A stretch of 64,000 nt of DNA from Phoronis australis (Eukaryota; Phoronida; Phoronidae): positions 82,800 through 146,799 of the forward strand of contig NMRA01000669.1 of assembly GCA_002633005.1 (NCBI GenBank), written 5' to 3'. Positions 23,286 to 35,300 of the stretch are shown here, in pieces. The position numbers and the translations under genes were made by a program. The stretch's first letter is position 1. Each line of letters starts with the position of its first letter. The notes under the pieces were generated by a model. That model worked only from the letters and a program-made list of their open reading frames with translations, was not told where the DNA came from and searched no databases.

Positions 23286-23435
23286 CTGGGCTGAGTTGCA
23301 TAAAGCTCAGTTCAAAAGTTATCCGCTGGATAAGTTTGATTGTTACATCCATTGTTCAACAATAACAACGTGACGCTTGATAATGCGACGTCATTGTTGC
23401 TATACGATGTATAACTTTTATGCAACTGGGCCCAG
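23286..23435. mobile_element. MITE with CTGGGCCCAGTTGCATAAA ends
   Basis: The left end CTGGGCTGAGTTGCATAAA is complemented by the right end TTTATGCAACTGGGCCCAG. A second pair (AAAAGTTAT with ATAACTTTT) continues inward. A related partial sequence (TTGCATAAAACTATTCGCTG) occurs near 14652. No coding frame. Confidence 0.65.
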
Positions 23436-26151
23436 ATATATCAATATGCTTTTGGGTTGTCAGTTCCTGCGTACCAATAGCTAACACCGGTAACAGTCTA
23501 AAAATCTAATTATAATTAAAGCTTTACCTTGCAGTAGGCTTACCTCGTACAAATAAATTATGAAATGAAACAACCCGTCACCAAATACCTAACCCGCAGC
23601 ATATACTGTTCATGGGTGAAGCTACCAAGAAAGTAAATACGATGTAGACAAAAACTACAATAGTAGTTAAATGCTAGTTTTTAGTGGTAAGTTTAATGAA
23701 TATTCCACCATTTTTCCGAATCATTATAAAATAAATACACAGGGAATGGCATTTGGAAGTTAAATTTTAGGAAAACGAATAAGCTTCGGATAATAACTCT
23801 CTTACAGTTCCATCCATATCAAAGCACTGGGATAGAATCAAGCTCATCTCTTTGAAACTGATCTATTTTGTCCGATACTGCCGTTGTTTCGAAACGTGTA
23901 CGCGCCAAGCTACTAACAAGAACTGCCGCACAATGAACACCAAATGGCACGATGACGTAGTAACACGTGTCTATGAAACTAAATTTTGTCTCAGATTTAA
24001 CTTTGATTTACAGATATAGAATTGATCACACTATTTTATGTAAAATGTGCAAAGACAGTTTCAGTCAATTTTCAACTTATTTCGAGTTACGGGCGCAAAC
24101 TAAAAACATTTCTTTGAATTATTATATTATCAGAGAATGAACCACGGTAACCAAAATTACAGTTGCAATTCGCCCTGTTTACCTGGTTTAAGAAGTCGAC
24201 AGCCTAAAACGTCTGGAAGAACCGATCGCTAAAATATTAAACTCGCTTCATGAATGGAAAGGATAGGGCAATAACGCGCCCGATGACCACGAAGACCTGG
24301 GCGAGTTTGCTTACTACGTCTGGCATCGACGTGGTACTAATAGCGCACATCATGTGTCCTTTTTCAAACATCAAAGATCTGATCATGCTCTTGTAAGTTC
24401 TGAAGGGAGTTTATATTTTTGAAAATCTTTTAAAAGGCGTCTGTATCAAAGCAGCAGTTTTTCATTTTTAAGGGGGGATGGGACAATAGCACTAGTAAAA
24501 ATATGTGGGGTCAAAGCAAATCCAAATGGAACATTTCTTAGGGCGTGTTTTTCCGTCACCAGCCGTCATTAAAGGTGATAGACGAAATATCTCTTACTGC
24601 ACTACGTGATCCAAGTTCTTCAAAGGCAATGCTAACCATGTGGAGATTTAAATATTATTCTCCTCGCGATTAAAATTCTGCGCCATATTAGCCAATACTC
24701 ACCTCTCAACTTCAAATGAAAGCTCTTTAACTGCTTATCTCTAAACGTGATTGGGTTGTTTTGACACGGCGAGCTCTTGATTGATGTGCTGTATCAATAG
24801 CTATAGTGTTTACCTACAACAAGGAGGGTTTTTACACAGCTAGAAAACAAAAGTGAAACTGCAGCAAAATGTGAGTGATCACTGTTGAAAACTGACTCAG
24901 TGTCAGAAAGCAATGATTTGGTGTCGTACACACCAGATAATTAGATCTTCAAATCATTAACCATTTCTGCTACAAATACTATTATATTTTTTATACTTTA
25001 GCAAACAGATAATCACTCCAGNGTAAGTTCTTACAAACGTCACACGTCCGGGTCTCCTTCGCACAATACCCATTTCTGGAAACTATGTTATAACTAACGT
25101 TCTCCTCTCTGAAATATTAACGGGACGTCGGTTTTACGGACATTAAGCGTTGGGGATTATTTTTGTATGGGTTAGATTGCTTTGTATTAGTTTTGTCTGG
25201 GACGAATTCAGTTAATTTTGTGTTATTATTACAAATAGCAAGTAGCAGCCATTCTCTGCCAAACGGTCACTGAAATCAAGGCCAGTGTCTTCGCCATTTA
25301 CGGGTAAGTGCGCTCACATTACTTAACTGTTTAACGCGCGGAATTTGACAGGTCGGCTGGGTATTCGAATTCTATTGCGAAGATACTGTAGTGCCGGTGC
25401 TGGATTCCACACTATTGGCGATATCTGTAACGTTAGTTTTCTCACCGAGAATGTCCCTTTAAATCATTGATGTGATAAGGAATTTGTAAAGTTGTCAAAT
25501 GCGTGCATTGGGTAACTTTCTACCACTGTTTGAAGCCTAGAGCCAAATATTGAAAACATCCGATATCACGAAACGGCTTGATGGTTGGCTTGTTTCATGG
25601 AGTAGGCCCTCAGGTTAACTTTGCATTGTTAATGCACATGGAAACCAAACCATAAACAAACATTCAACTCATTTAACAATTTCCTCCTGCGGGTCCAAAA
25701 ATCCATTGAGTAAAAACCTTTAGCTGGCAGCTGAGTCAATAAAAAATTGTTCATAAATATATTCAAATCCTGGAAATACCCATAGTACATGAATACCCAT
25801 CGTAATATCGAGCAGTGGAAATACCATAGTGCACAATCAGCTGTAATCTAACCTGTTGACCTTGTAACCTGGATCAGCATAAAATATGGGGGATTTCCAA
25901 CCGCAGTGTGACTTGTATATGATTCCATAACGTCATGTTCTAGATATCGGGATTTCCGAAAGAGACCTCATGGGCCTTCGAAAAAGGGGTTTGAAAACAC
26001 CCTACGGTGACTGTTTGGGGATTGAGTTGCATGCCAGGCAGGGAGTACTTTAAATATATGGACGTGAGGACATGTTAATTGTGTTGCAGTTTGTCCCGTC
26101 GGCACGCCATCTTTTGGCCACATAATGTTTGAAAAAGACCTCAACGTTGAT

Positions 26152-26425
26152 CAAGTTTGAGCCTAATACTGGAATTAAAACTTACAAAAATTAGCGACGT
26201 TGTGTCGGCATCTCACGGACTTCAGCTTGGCTTGTGACGTTATTGTTATTCTGGCCAATTGATAGCGTTTTGGCTAAACGGCGCGGCATTGACGTCAGTA
26301 CACCANACGCCACCAATTGGCCAGAATAACGATAACGTCACAAGCCAAGCTGAACTTCGTGAGATGCGGGGCGCAACGCGCTAATTTTTGTAAGTTTTAA
26401 TTCCACTATTAGACTCAAAATTGAC
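26152..26425. mobile_element. Long foldback element, about 110-bp arms
   Basis: The arms read outward as reverse complements over more than 100 bp: GGAATTAAAACTTACAAAAA at the left and TTTTTGTAAGTTTTAATTCC at the right, with CTTGGCTTGTGACGTTATTG mirrored by CAATAACGTCACAAGCCAAG (one mismatch). The central spacer of about 50 bp includes one N at 26306. High arm identity indicates a recent MITE or transposed inverted duplication. Confidence 0.8.
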
Positions 26426-26778
26426 CTGTTTTCTCAACCGGATGTCTCAAAATTGTCATGCTTTCATTTCGACTGTGAACATTATTCCTTATGACTGAAC
26501 TGAGATATCGCTAAGCTTTTCTTCTAATTGCTAAACTGCTGAAGAATTGAATCCCAACTGGCATTAATAGGGATCCTCAAATGCTAAAACATACGTAAAA
26601 TAACGTGTTATTTGTGTTTCGTGGTAACTGCATATAGGCTACTTCACGTTTCAGCCAACGTGCCTGTACATTTTAAATCATTTTGTTTCTCCGATAACAA
26701 AGCATTAGCTTACTAGCAGGATATTAACTGCCGTACTTCGAATACACCTAAAATAACAAATGCGCTGTAGGAATGGTT

Positions 26779-27060
26779 TCAAGACTCGTCATCCATCAAA
26801 GAGATGCTGTCGACAATACAAGTTTTCAAAAGAGCCTCGCCACTTTTTCTGTTAAAGACTCCCAGGTGGCTTTTTGGACATAAACTCGAGTCGTGAATTG
26901 AAAATGACAGAGGCTCTTCCGGTAATTCATCAGTGTCTTCAATCGACTGAAGTTTGGTTAAATGAATGATCGAGGAAGCGCATAGCCTCGGTAAAAAGAA
27001 CATAAGTAAGTGGATCAAAAATAAACCGACTCGCGCTATAAAATAGATAGAATCGTTCAT
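26779..27060 (-). CDS. Possible small membrane or secreted protein, 93 aa
   Basis: The frame starts MNDSIYFIARVGLFLIHLLM, with a hydrophobic stretch of about 20 residues (IARVGLFLIHLLMFFLPRL). An acidic segment (SIEDTDELPEEPLSF) and the end SISLMDDES follow. The signal-anchor-plus-acidic layout looks non-random, but no family is recognised and the start context (GCCAATGA) is weak. It could be one exon of a larger gene or a chance frame. Confidence 0.2.
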   Translation of the reverse strand: MNDSIYFIARVGLFLIHLLMFFLPRLCASSIIHLTKLQSIEDTDELPEEPLSFSIHDSSLCPKSHLGVFNRKSGEALLKTCIVDSISLMDDES

Positions 27061-27728
27061 TGGCCGCTAATAGTATCATTGTAGAAGCTGTATTGCCTTC
27101 TCACCCCCGACAACTTTACATAAAAATGAATTTTACTTTTCTCCTGAACTCTGGGAAAATTGGCTTCAACTACAAACAGAATTTGGGAGAGAGGCACAAA
27201 ATAAATTGAAGGAAACCCACTTTGTAAGAGGTGGGGTGATGGTACGAGGGTGTTTCACAACACGCTAATAGGGGAAAGGAAGGCGAAACAGGTTATTTTT
27301 CACGAGAGTGTGTTACACTGTCTGGTGGTTTTGCAACACCATGATCAGGAAATCTGTGGCTGTACACTGTTTGGGGATTGATGACTAATGTGCCCTATGC
27401 TTCGTTTTCGCTGGAAAAAGTCTCCCCTCGCTCAAATAATCAAGCCGAGCACTCGCTTCCCCACTCATCAGTCATGAGCGCCAGTGCCAGTTAGATTGAT
27501 GGGGAAAACGCCTAAGTTTTCGTTTAGTATTGGTCCAGACTCTGGTCTTACTTACCAGGTAAATCAACACTGAAGAGTTGGCTATACATGCTCAATGTGG
27601 GTCAAGGGAGAGGAGTGGAAAAGAGTGGCTGAACTTAGAAATCTGATCCCACTGGTAATATGATGAAAGGTGGACTCTGGAGATGATGCTCCAAGAAACG
27701 GGAAACTCGCCCTCCCTAAATCAAAACC

Positions 27729-28038
27729 CAGTGGCGGATTTAGGGGGATGGGGGGGGGTGTAAAGGGGCCATGGCACCCCTAATATTCTATCAGATACCA
27801 TTTGACAGTTCGGGTGTGAATTGCTGACTAGCACATGTGCGCATCCAGGGGGGCTCGAGCCGGCGAATAAACAATGCACAGACCTTGAGCACATCCCTTT
27901 TTCTTTAGTAATAAGGTCCGAAAATCCAAAAATTCGAGACCCCTGCATGCCTACATTTTAGGCTGGGCGCGTGCATGTGCCGAAATTCTGGTTATTCCTG
28001 TGCCCTGCCCCCGACTCAAAATCATGGATCCGCCCCTG
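27729..28038. mobile_element. MITE family B copy 3, interrupted by family A
   Basis: Starts CAGTGGCGGATTTAGG and ends GGATCCGCCCCTG. Flanks AAACC (27724-27728) and AGACC (28039-28043) look like a 5-bp duplication with one change. A family A element sits inside at 27832-27979, splitting the internal sequence seen intact at 36666-36825. Confidence 0.75.
27832..27979. mobile_element. MITE family A copy 5, nested in family B
   Basis: Ends CACATGTGCGCATCC and GGGCGCGTGCATGTG are inverted. GGGGGGCTCGA at the left and AAATTCGAGACCCCTG at the right match family A borders. The internal part is shorter than in other copies, so this is a deleted derivative. Confidence 0.65.
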
Positions 28039-29033
28039 AGACCCCTTGACCAGTCATACCTCAAAGAATTACCGGTGCATCACTCAGCAAGGTACTACAC
28101 CCTCAGTGTTTTGATGGTTTCAACCAATCCTCAGTCTGACATATGCTTATGCGTCATTGGTGTCCCACATGTGATAGAACCAGGATTTATTTTGATTCTT
28201 GGTAAGTAACCTTTCCCTACAGTTGTCCTGTAACACGCCTGAAGCTTAGGTCACTCGTGCCCCTTCAGTCGCAGAAATTTTAGGGAATCTTTAACAAGTT
28301 TACTCCATACTACTGAGGTTTCATTGTCCAAGGGTAGATTGGAAAGATTTGCAATGCTTGTTAACAGGACAAAACCGGGTTTGGTATCCCACTACATCAG
28401 ATTAGCGGCATCATTTCCCCCAGCACGTTCATACAGTTTCCACGCACTGGTGCCAACTGGTCAAGGGACCATGTCGTTTTCTTGAGTACAGATAACAATT
28501 CAAACAATTAAAATATAAAATATTTATTTCCAAACATTAATCTCGTAGACTGACATGTCACAAAAAGTTTAAAATTGCAACCTCACAAAATTAACATTAT
28601 ACATACATGTAGAGATTTAGTAAAATTCCTAGAATGTTTTTACAGAAAGATGATTTCAGTTTGGAACAGGCAAAAAGCATAGCGATTAAAGCCCATACGG
28701 GCTCGAGGCGTAAAACCTGAAGAGTACCTATGAAAAAACAATCGGTTTGTAAACAAATGACTTAGTTACCTTGTTATCTAGCTTTAAAACCAAGAAGATT
28801 AATGCAAACAACATATGCTCTCACGTTATGGAAAGTTTTACAACTGGTACTTAGGATCGAGGAAAATATTATACTTAAGACAACATCACTAAAATGGGCT
28901 TCAGTTTAAAGGAATGCTTCATAACACAAAATAAAATACCAATCTCAATAAAACATTAATGTTTACATAGAAATTTTTATCTCGTAATGATACCTAATCC
29001 CAGAAGAAAAACATATATCAACACCGCAGATGG

Positions 29034-29039
29034 TTTATT
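29034..29039 (-). terminator. Candidate poly(A) signal of the SLC6 gene
   Basis: AATAAA on the minus strand, 86 nt past the stop codon, followed 15-35 nt on by a GT-rich stretch (GCGGTGTTGATATATG). This is the nearest canonical signal. Another lies near 28518-28527, so a longer 3' UTR is possible. Confidence 0.4.
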
Positions 29040-29124
29040 ACCTACAATTCTACATCCGCCAATCTTTGTCTCTTCGCTACTCAACTGGCAAATTGGTCCC
29101 AAATGGGATCACGGTGCACTAGGC

Positions 29125-29343
29125 TCACAACATTCCTGAGTTAGTTGACCCATTTTCCCCCGTTGCGCTGTAAGCAAGATTGCTTTCTCCGCCCAGTCTC
29201 ACGTCATCACTTGACACGGTGTACAACGTCGGACTACTGGCTTCCATTTCTTTTTCCAACCTCTTCTTCTCTTCAAGTCTCCGTCTATTTTTTTCAATGG
29301 CCGGTAACCATTTCTCCGTCGGTTTGCAGAGTCGAATGAATCG
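29125..29343 (-). CDS. SLC6 exon 14 (C-terminal tail, stop)
   Basis: 72 codons plus TGA at 29127-29125. Acceptor ATATTTAG|CGATTC, phase 0. It encodes [14 protein letters not shown], the conserved post-TM12 segment. A highly charged helix ([19 protein letters not shown]) and a Ser/Gly-rich end (NGSTNSGML) follow. The tail is cytoplasmic, where SLC6 trafficking signals usually lie. The charged helix may be a partner-binding coil. Confidence 0.88.
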   Translation of the reverse strand, partial: RFIRLCKPTEKWLPAIEKNRRRLEEKKRLEKEMEASSPTLYTVSSDDVRLGGESNLAYSATGENGSTNSGML

Positions 29344-32300
29344 CTAAATATAGAAAGTCGTAAAGAGCGATAAGTTACAGGTGTACAGGGCCAAATTCTT
29401 CAATATAAGAACGGGCGTGTGCATGTGACGTGTGTGTCTGGGTGTGCGTGTGTATGTTTGTGGGTATTACGTTTATGCTTGCAAATATAATGACTTACGT
29501 GAATAACTTTCTAATCCTAATTTGCATTTCAAAATCCCGAGTTTCTAGTATACATGTACGGGCTGTCAATTGCACTGAATAATAACCACTTACATTGAGT
29601 TTGCACAACAGTAGAGAAGGAAATGTAAGAACAAGTTCAAGTTTGATTTCAAATACAAACGTTAGACTCCTCGCCACAGAACAGACGTTGTATGATGGGT
29701 GTCGATGTCTTCTTAAACATCGAAGTAGAACACACACTAAGTTATTTTTTTCGATTCCACTAGTCTTTCTACAATGGGCAAAATAACCTGGTGTGTTTTA
29801 ACTCTAAAACTTAGTCTACACAGTGTTGTGGCTTGGGCACACGATGGATTGTACAGGTCATCCTCCTTAGTCAACAGTGAAAAACACCACAATGCAAGAT
29901 TAAAAATGGTCGAAACAGATGGCCGTTCTGTAGACGCAATAGACTCGCGGAAACTCAATGTCACGTAAGACTTAACGAGACATCGCCATACATTACAACA
30001 CGATTACATTAGCTTTACTTGAACGCTTCTTGCGTCCGGGGAGTTGTAGCCTGATTTTGTTTTCAACTACCGACACGAGCGTGCGCCCTTACCCTTCCAA
30101 GGGACTCCCCCTCTCTCGCTGAGCGAACGTAGTTGAACACGGCAAAGATAGGTATGACGACAACAGAGCTGAGCGCCATCAGCCAGCCTATGGCATTAGC
30201 CCAGTCGGGGAAGACGTAACTACCGTAGGTAAGACCAGTAAACTCGATAAAGTTGGCGATCAAAATTGCCTAAAATACACAACGATATAAGTTAATCTTA
30301 TGTAGTTCCTTGACGATCAGTGTATGTATTCAGCCAATTATCTACATAAATAGCGAGTTGAACTCAGCAAAACTACATATATCCTGAAGTTAAGAAGTTT
30401 AGTAAAAACATTGTGGACTTTTGAGTTCTGACTTTATTCCAATCCGCCATTAACCATGACTTTAAATAAATTAAAAATTTAACCAAAAAGATTGATGCAT
30501 TCAAAGCGAAAAAACGGCATCAACAGCACAAGTTTCGTGTCAAAGCCAAGTCTGAAAACATTGTTACAGAATTCTAAACTGTTTCGTTTTCGCTTCATGC
30601 TACTTACCTTATAGATTTTTCATAGTCATCAGAATCTAAAATAATTTCTACAGAGTTTTGGAGAACGGTGCGTAGGGAATTCGAACAGTATCTCAAAATT
30701 TCATAAGAATCTGACCAGAAATTTCTGAGAAATGAGGTGTCAAAGTTTGTCGAATTTGGACATTTTTCTAGGCCCCTACATAACCTTAATGGAACTTTGA
30801 TACAGCAGACGTGTATGGACAAGGTACATAATTATCCATTGTTGGCAATATTCTATATCAAAAATATGTACTTGTACAAACTAGATCACATCGGCTTCAT
30901 GGCTTTCATAACATCCAATCGTGTGATTTCGTTACTGAATACGTATAACTTTTTTATCAGTTTCTCCATCGCATATTCCACAGCTTATTTCTTCAACGTA
31001 GTAGACTTGCGTGCTTGGACCGAGGGACGTCACGTGACATTGTTGTACTTACCAACAGCAAAACGGGCGAGATGAACTTCCACACGACCCACCAATACTT
31101 GCTCTGAGGAGATTTCAGCATGTGCTCAAGATTCTTCAAGATATTGTCAGCACCTGCGCAAGGAAATGAAGTCATGAGCACTGGAAAAGTTAATGTTAAA
31201 AGAGCAACCAATAATCCTGTGCAAAATCGTGCTTTAGAATGCTTGCATGCTTTCTAATACATGTAAGTGGTTAATTTATTTCACAAACATAAACCTTAGA
31301 TAGCGCCATTGCCCACTGAATCAAGAGGTTGCAACCCAAAAAATCATGGAATGCGATTTGTATGGCTTGGAATTAAAAAGTAAGTTGTTCAACATATGAG
31401 TCAATTTATATAAAGGAATTTTGAATTGGCAAAGTTTATTGATTACAATGACAGTTGAAACTACGGCTAGGTATCGAGACTGCATGGTCATGTTTCATGT
31501 AATGGTTAGCCTCACCTCGTATTACCTCTGTCTGAAGATGAGACATGACCAGTCTCGAACTGTAGCCACTATCACAACACTAGCCGAACAAAAAGTAGCA
31601 ATAATGTGATTTGGCATGGATAATCACTCTCAGACGTATGGAGTCGATAGTTTAAATGTAAATGAAGTCACGAATGGCACCACTTAACTTAACTTGAAGT
31701 AAGTGGTTCTTTGGTGAAAAGTTTCTATAATTCCTCAGTTGGATATTTTCAGTCTTTGGCATTAACTCAATGATACTGTCACGTAGACTTAAAAGAATGG
31801 CTACATGTACTTCCAATCAATGTTTACTATCCTCACCGTAGACCCACGGGAAGACAATTCCTTCGGCAAGACCAATGAGTACGAGCGACCAGCCGCTGCT
31901 GTAGTAACTCATCAGTTCCTCCCAAAAGATGCCGCCCTGAGCGCACATGGTCAGCCCCAGCAAATACATGAAGATGCAGAGGCCGGCGGCAACCCAAGTC
32001 TTCTTCGGGCGCAGCTTTGGTATCATGTCAACGATCGCCGTTTGAATATTCTCAAGACCCGCAAACTGCAATTGGAAATATGATTAAACGGCTTGCCCGT
32101 CCTGATGCGCAAAGCTCAATATTGGGACAGTTCCTGATAAGAAGGTGGATTGTTTTGACAATTCCTCACACCCCAACGGGGAATACGTCATTAATATTCC
32201 GATACCACTTCTTTTCAGATGTATTTTTGGCTCCCGCACTGTTTCAAAACCATTAAAAATAGTTCACTTCCGACTTAACAGATTTCTTGATCCCATCACT

Positions 32301-35300
32301 GTCTGCTTTTTCGTCTGGAACACTTACATGCAATATTGTCACACAGTTTCACTGCACTTCTGGAATAGCGTAGGCTGCTGCTAATAAATGAACATATACA
32401 TTTAGATGCAAAGCAGTTTGTCAGAACCAATACGTGGCTGCATATAGTGTAGCGAGAAATTTTATCCCATACGTGTTGAATCAGTCAAGTGCATGTAATA
32501 TTGTTTTCCGTATTCACCTCCAGCACTACATTAACAGTGCTCTCTGACATGGCAATTTCAAAAGGTAGGTTAATGTCGACATGACGTCGTTAGCCGGTTC
32601 GATCATCAAACTTCGTTCCCGTAATAGTTTACAATTGCAGCAGTATAAATAACAGTCAACATGCAATCAGGTCCCAAACGTAACATCTAGAACAAAACTG
32701 TTAATTACATGTATGTCATACTTCTGTCTCAGTTTTCAATTGCTAAATATTACAGCGTCTGCAAATTAGGCGCCTTTTTCTCGGTAGCTACAATATCAAA
32801 TATTGTTATTTAACTATTTTTAGGAAATGTTATACATTCAATGCACAATTACCGTTGTTTTCATCTGTGTTATCTCTTTTCAAGTAATAAATTGTTACAT
32901 TTCAAACTTTCTTTTACTAGATAAAACTTGTTACCTAACGCGCAAGTTCTTACATGCTATAGGATGTGACCCGCCACATGAACAGTCTGGGTGAATTATT
33001 TTTAAAAATCTGCCGAAAAATGAAAGAAACTGAGGAATTCGGCCTCAGTCCATACGCGAAATAATGTCTCGTGGGATATCAGTTCATCTACGCCAATCGA
33101 GGTACGTTTTGTGTATATATTTTACGCACTAATACAAAATACGCAGTTCTTTCATGTAAGGATCCACCAACAACCTCTAATGTGTAACCAACCTTACCTG
33201 ACTGTCCAAGCCTAGGAGAAGCAGCATCAAAAAGAACAGAATCGCCCATAGAGGAGACACTGGGAGTCGAGAGACCACCTCCGGGTATGCAACGAAGGCC
33301 AGACCAGATCCTGAATGATCAGTGCAAAAACATTATACACACACACAACTCAGAAACGGTGACAGCAGATTAACGCTTTCATCAGTGGCCTACTGTACAT
33401 TACAGAACAATTGAATTAAACCCAGTCTTGTATGTTAACTGGGTGTAAGATTCTGACAATTTCTTGACAAAATAAATAAAAGTAAAGGTTAAAGTTAAAG
33501 GCCAAGTATGGTGCCAAAATGACTATTTTTACATCTAAAATACATTTATTGATGAAAAACATAAAATTACTGTGCCATAGCATACCTCAGTCGTTAATTA
33601 AGTAGGCCTTCGACAATACAGTAGCCCCATCACGAACCCCGTTTAGCGCCAAAAAATCTTGAGACGGCGCTTGCTCTAACCGAAGTCTATAACATCATTG
33701 TTACAACGAATTTGGCTTTCACCGTGTCTCCAGAGTATTGGAATCAGAGATGACTCGCCATTTATTTTAGTGTAAAATCCGTGGAAAATCAAGGAAACAC
33801 ATTAATTTTTCATTTCATGTCAGTTAATATTAAAAGTAATCAAATTCACTACCTTTAAAATTTGTATTCAATTATTTAGCACACATTCGAATACGGGCTC
33901 GTATGGGAATCCCCGGGAGTGTGACTGGTGCCGTCGAAACAGCCGGAAAAAACAAAAGGCTTCGTCTGAATTGTTATCAGCCATTTCAGTGTTTATTATA
34001 AAGTGTAATGTGTTTGATATAAAAACTTTGATGTTCGTAACTTTCCATCCATGTCTTTTTGAAGCCGAAGGTGTGAACGCTGCGCGATTCCAATACGGAC
34101 GGCTGTCGAGTGTGTCCTGTTTGGGTATAGGCAACAGGCCATTTAATTTGGTGCAAAATACTTGGAAACGTCACAGCATATATCAGCATGATCTTTTCGT
34201 ACAATGCAATATTCAAATTCATTTAAAATTTTATATTAAAAACTCAATTTTCAAAATAAGTTGCCTTGAAACGCCGCCATTTTGACTGGGTCAAGCTCAA
34301 AAAATTGAAAATTTAATAGCAACACAACATTGTGCGTGTCTGCAATAAATTAAAACTGCATTGCATGAAAACATACCCAATCATAAGAATTTGTAATCAA
34401 TTGAACGTTTTAAATTCAGTATCAGAATTCCGTTAGGGCTACGGGAACGACCCAAATCAGACAGAATATTCCGGATTCCCTATACTCTGGGCCGGAACAG
34501 TGACACGAAACGTCGAAGGGCACACTGCAGATTTTTTGTAGCCAACCAGCTAGCTGTTTGAAGACTATCGCCAAAATACAGCTAGGTAACACTGTAACTT
34601 GAGCTCTGTTAAACCCTAGACTATAGACCCTATCACGAAATTTCATGCAGAGCCAACGACCGACGGCCGGGGTGCATGCAAAATCTGGGAGACAACTCGG
34701 ACACTCACCTTGCCCGTTCAGTGCGAGTCGTTTAAGGGAAGAATAATCTAATAAACGTCATTTTCTAGCATTACTCTCTGCCTTTTGAGTTTTGTAACAA
34801 AGAAAGTCTGTTGTCGTTTTGAAAACAGTACGCTCGTGAAACGCGCACGCGCCGTACTAAAATTTTGCGATTACTTTTGGGACATGATAACAGCTTCGCA
34901 GCAATAAAGCTTGTTCTAAATTCGGTTTGCTGGTCTTAAAAATGCTAATAACTTGTAACAAAATGAGACCAGATCCGACAATTTGTTGTGACAGTACGCA
35001 ACCTCGTGGCAGCAAAGAACAGTTGATAGAAGAATAAACCGAGGAAAAGAAACTGTTCAGGTCAGGTGACGTAATCGCCAAACGACCACTCCCAAGAGCG
35101 CACTTCAATTTTAGCAGTAGATGAGCGGTAGAATGATAATTCTTCCAACACCGGTAATAATTTGGTTTACTCAAAGAGCGGTGCAGCTTTTAATGACACT
35201 ACTTCTGCGACAGATTTTATCTTTTTACCCACATCGACGCGAAGCTGCATCTTTGCGCAGGCTCTTTTGGGATGACCCTTCCGCTTTGCTCCAGCTTGGC

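Larger units (their letters stand above)
23084..29033. other. Intergenic region between coiled-coil and SLC6 genes
   Basis: About 6 kb. It contains a MITE (23286-23435), a long foldback (26152-26425), a possible small gene (26779-27060) and a nested MITE pair (27729-28038). The rest (23.5-26.1 kb and 28.1-29.0 kb) shows nothing recognisable. One N at 25022. Confidence 0.5.
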
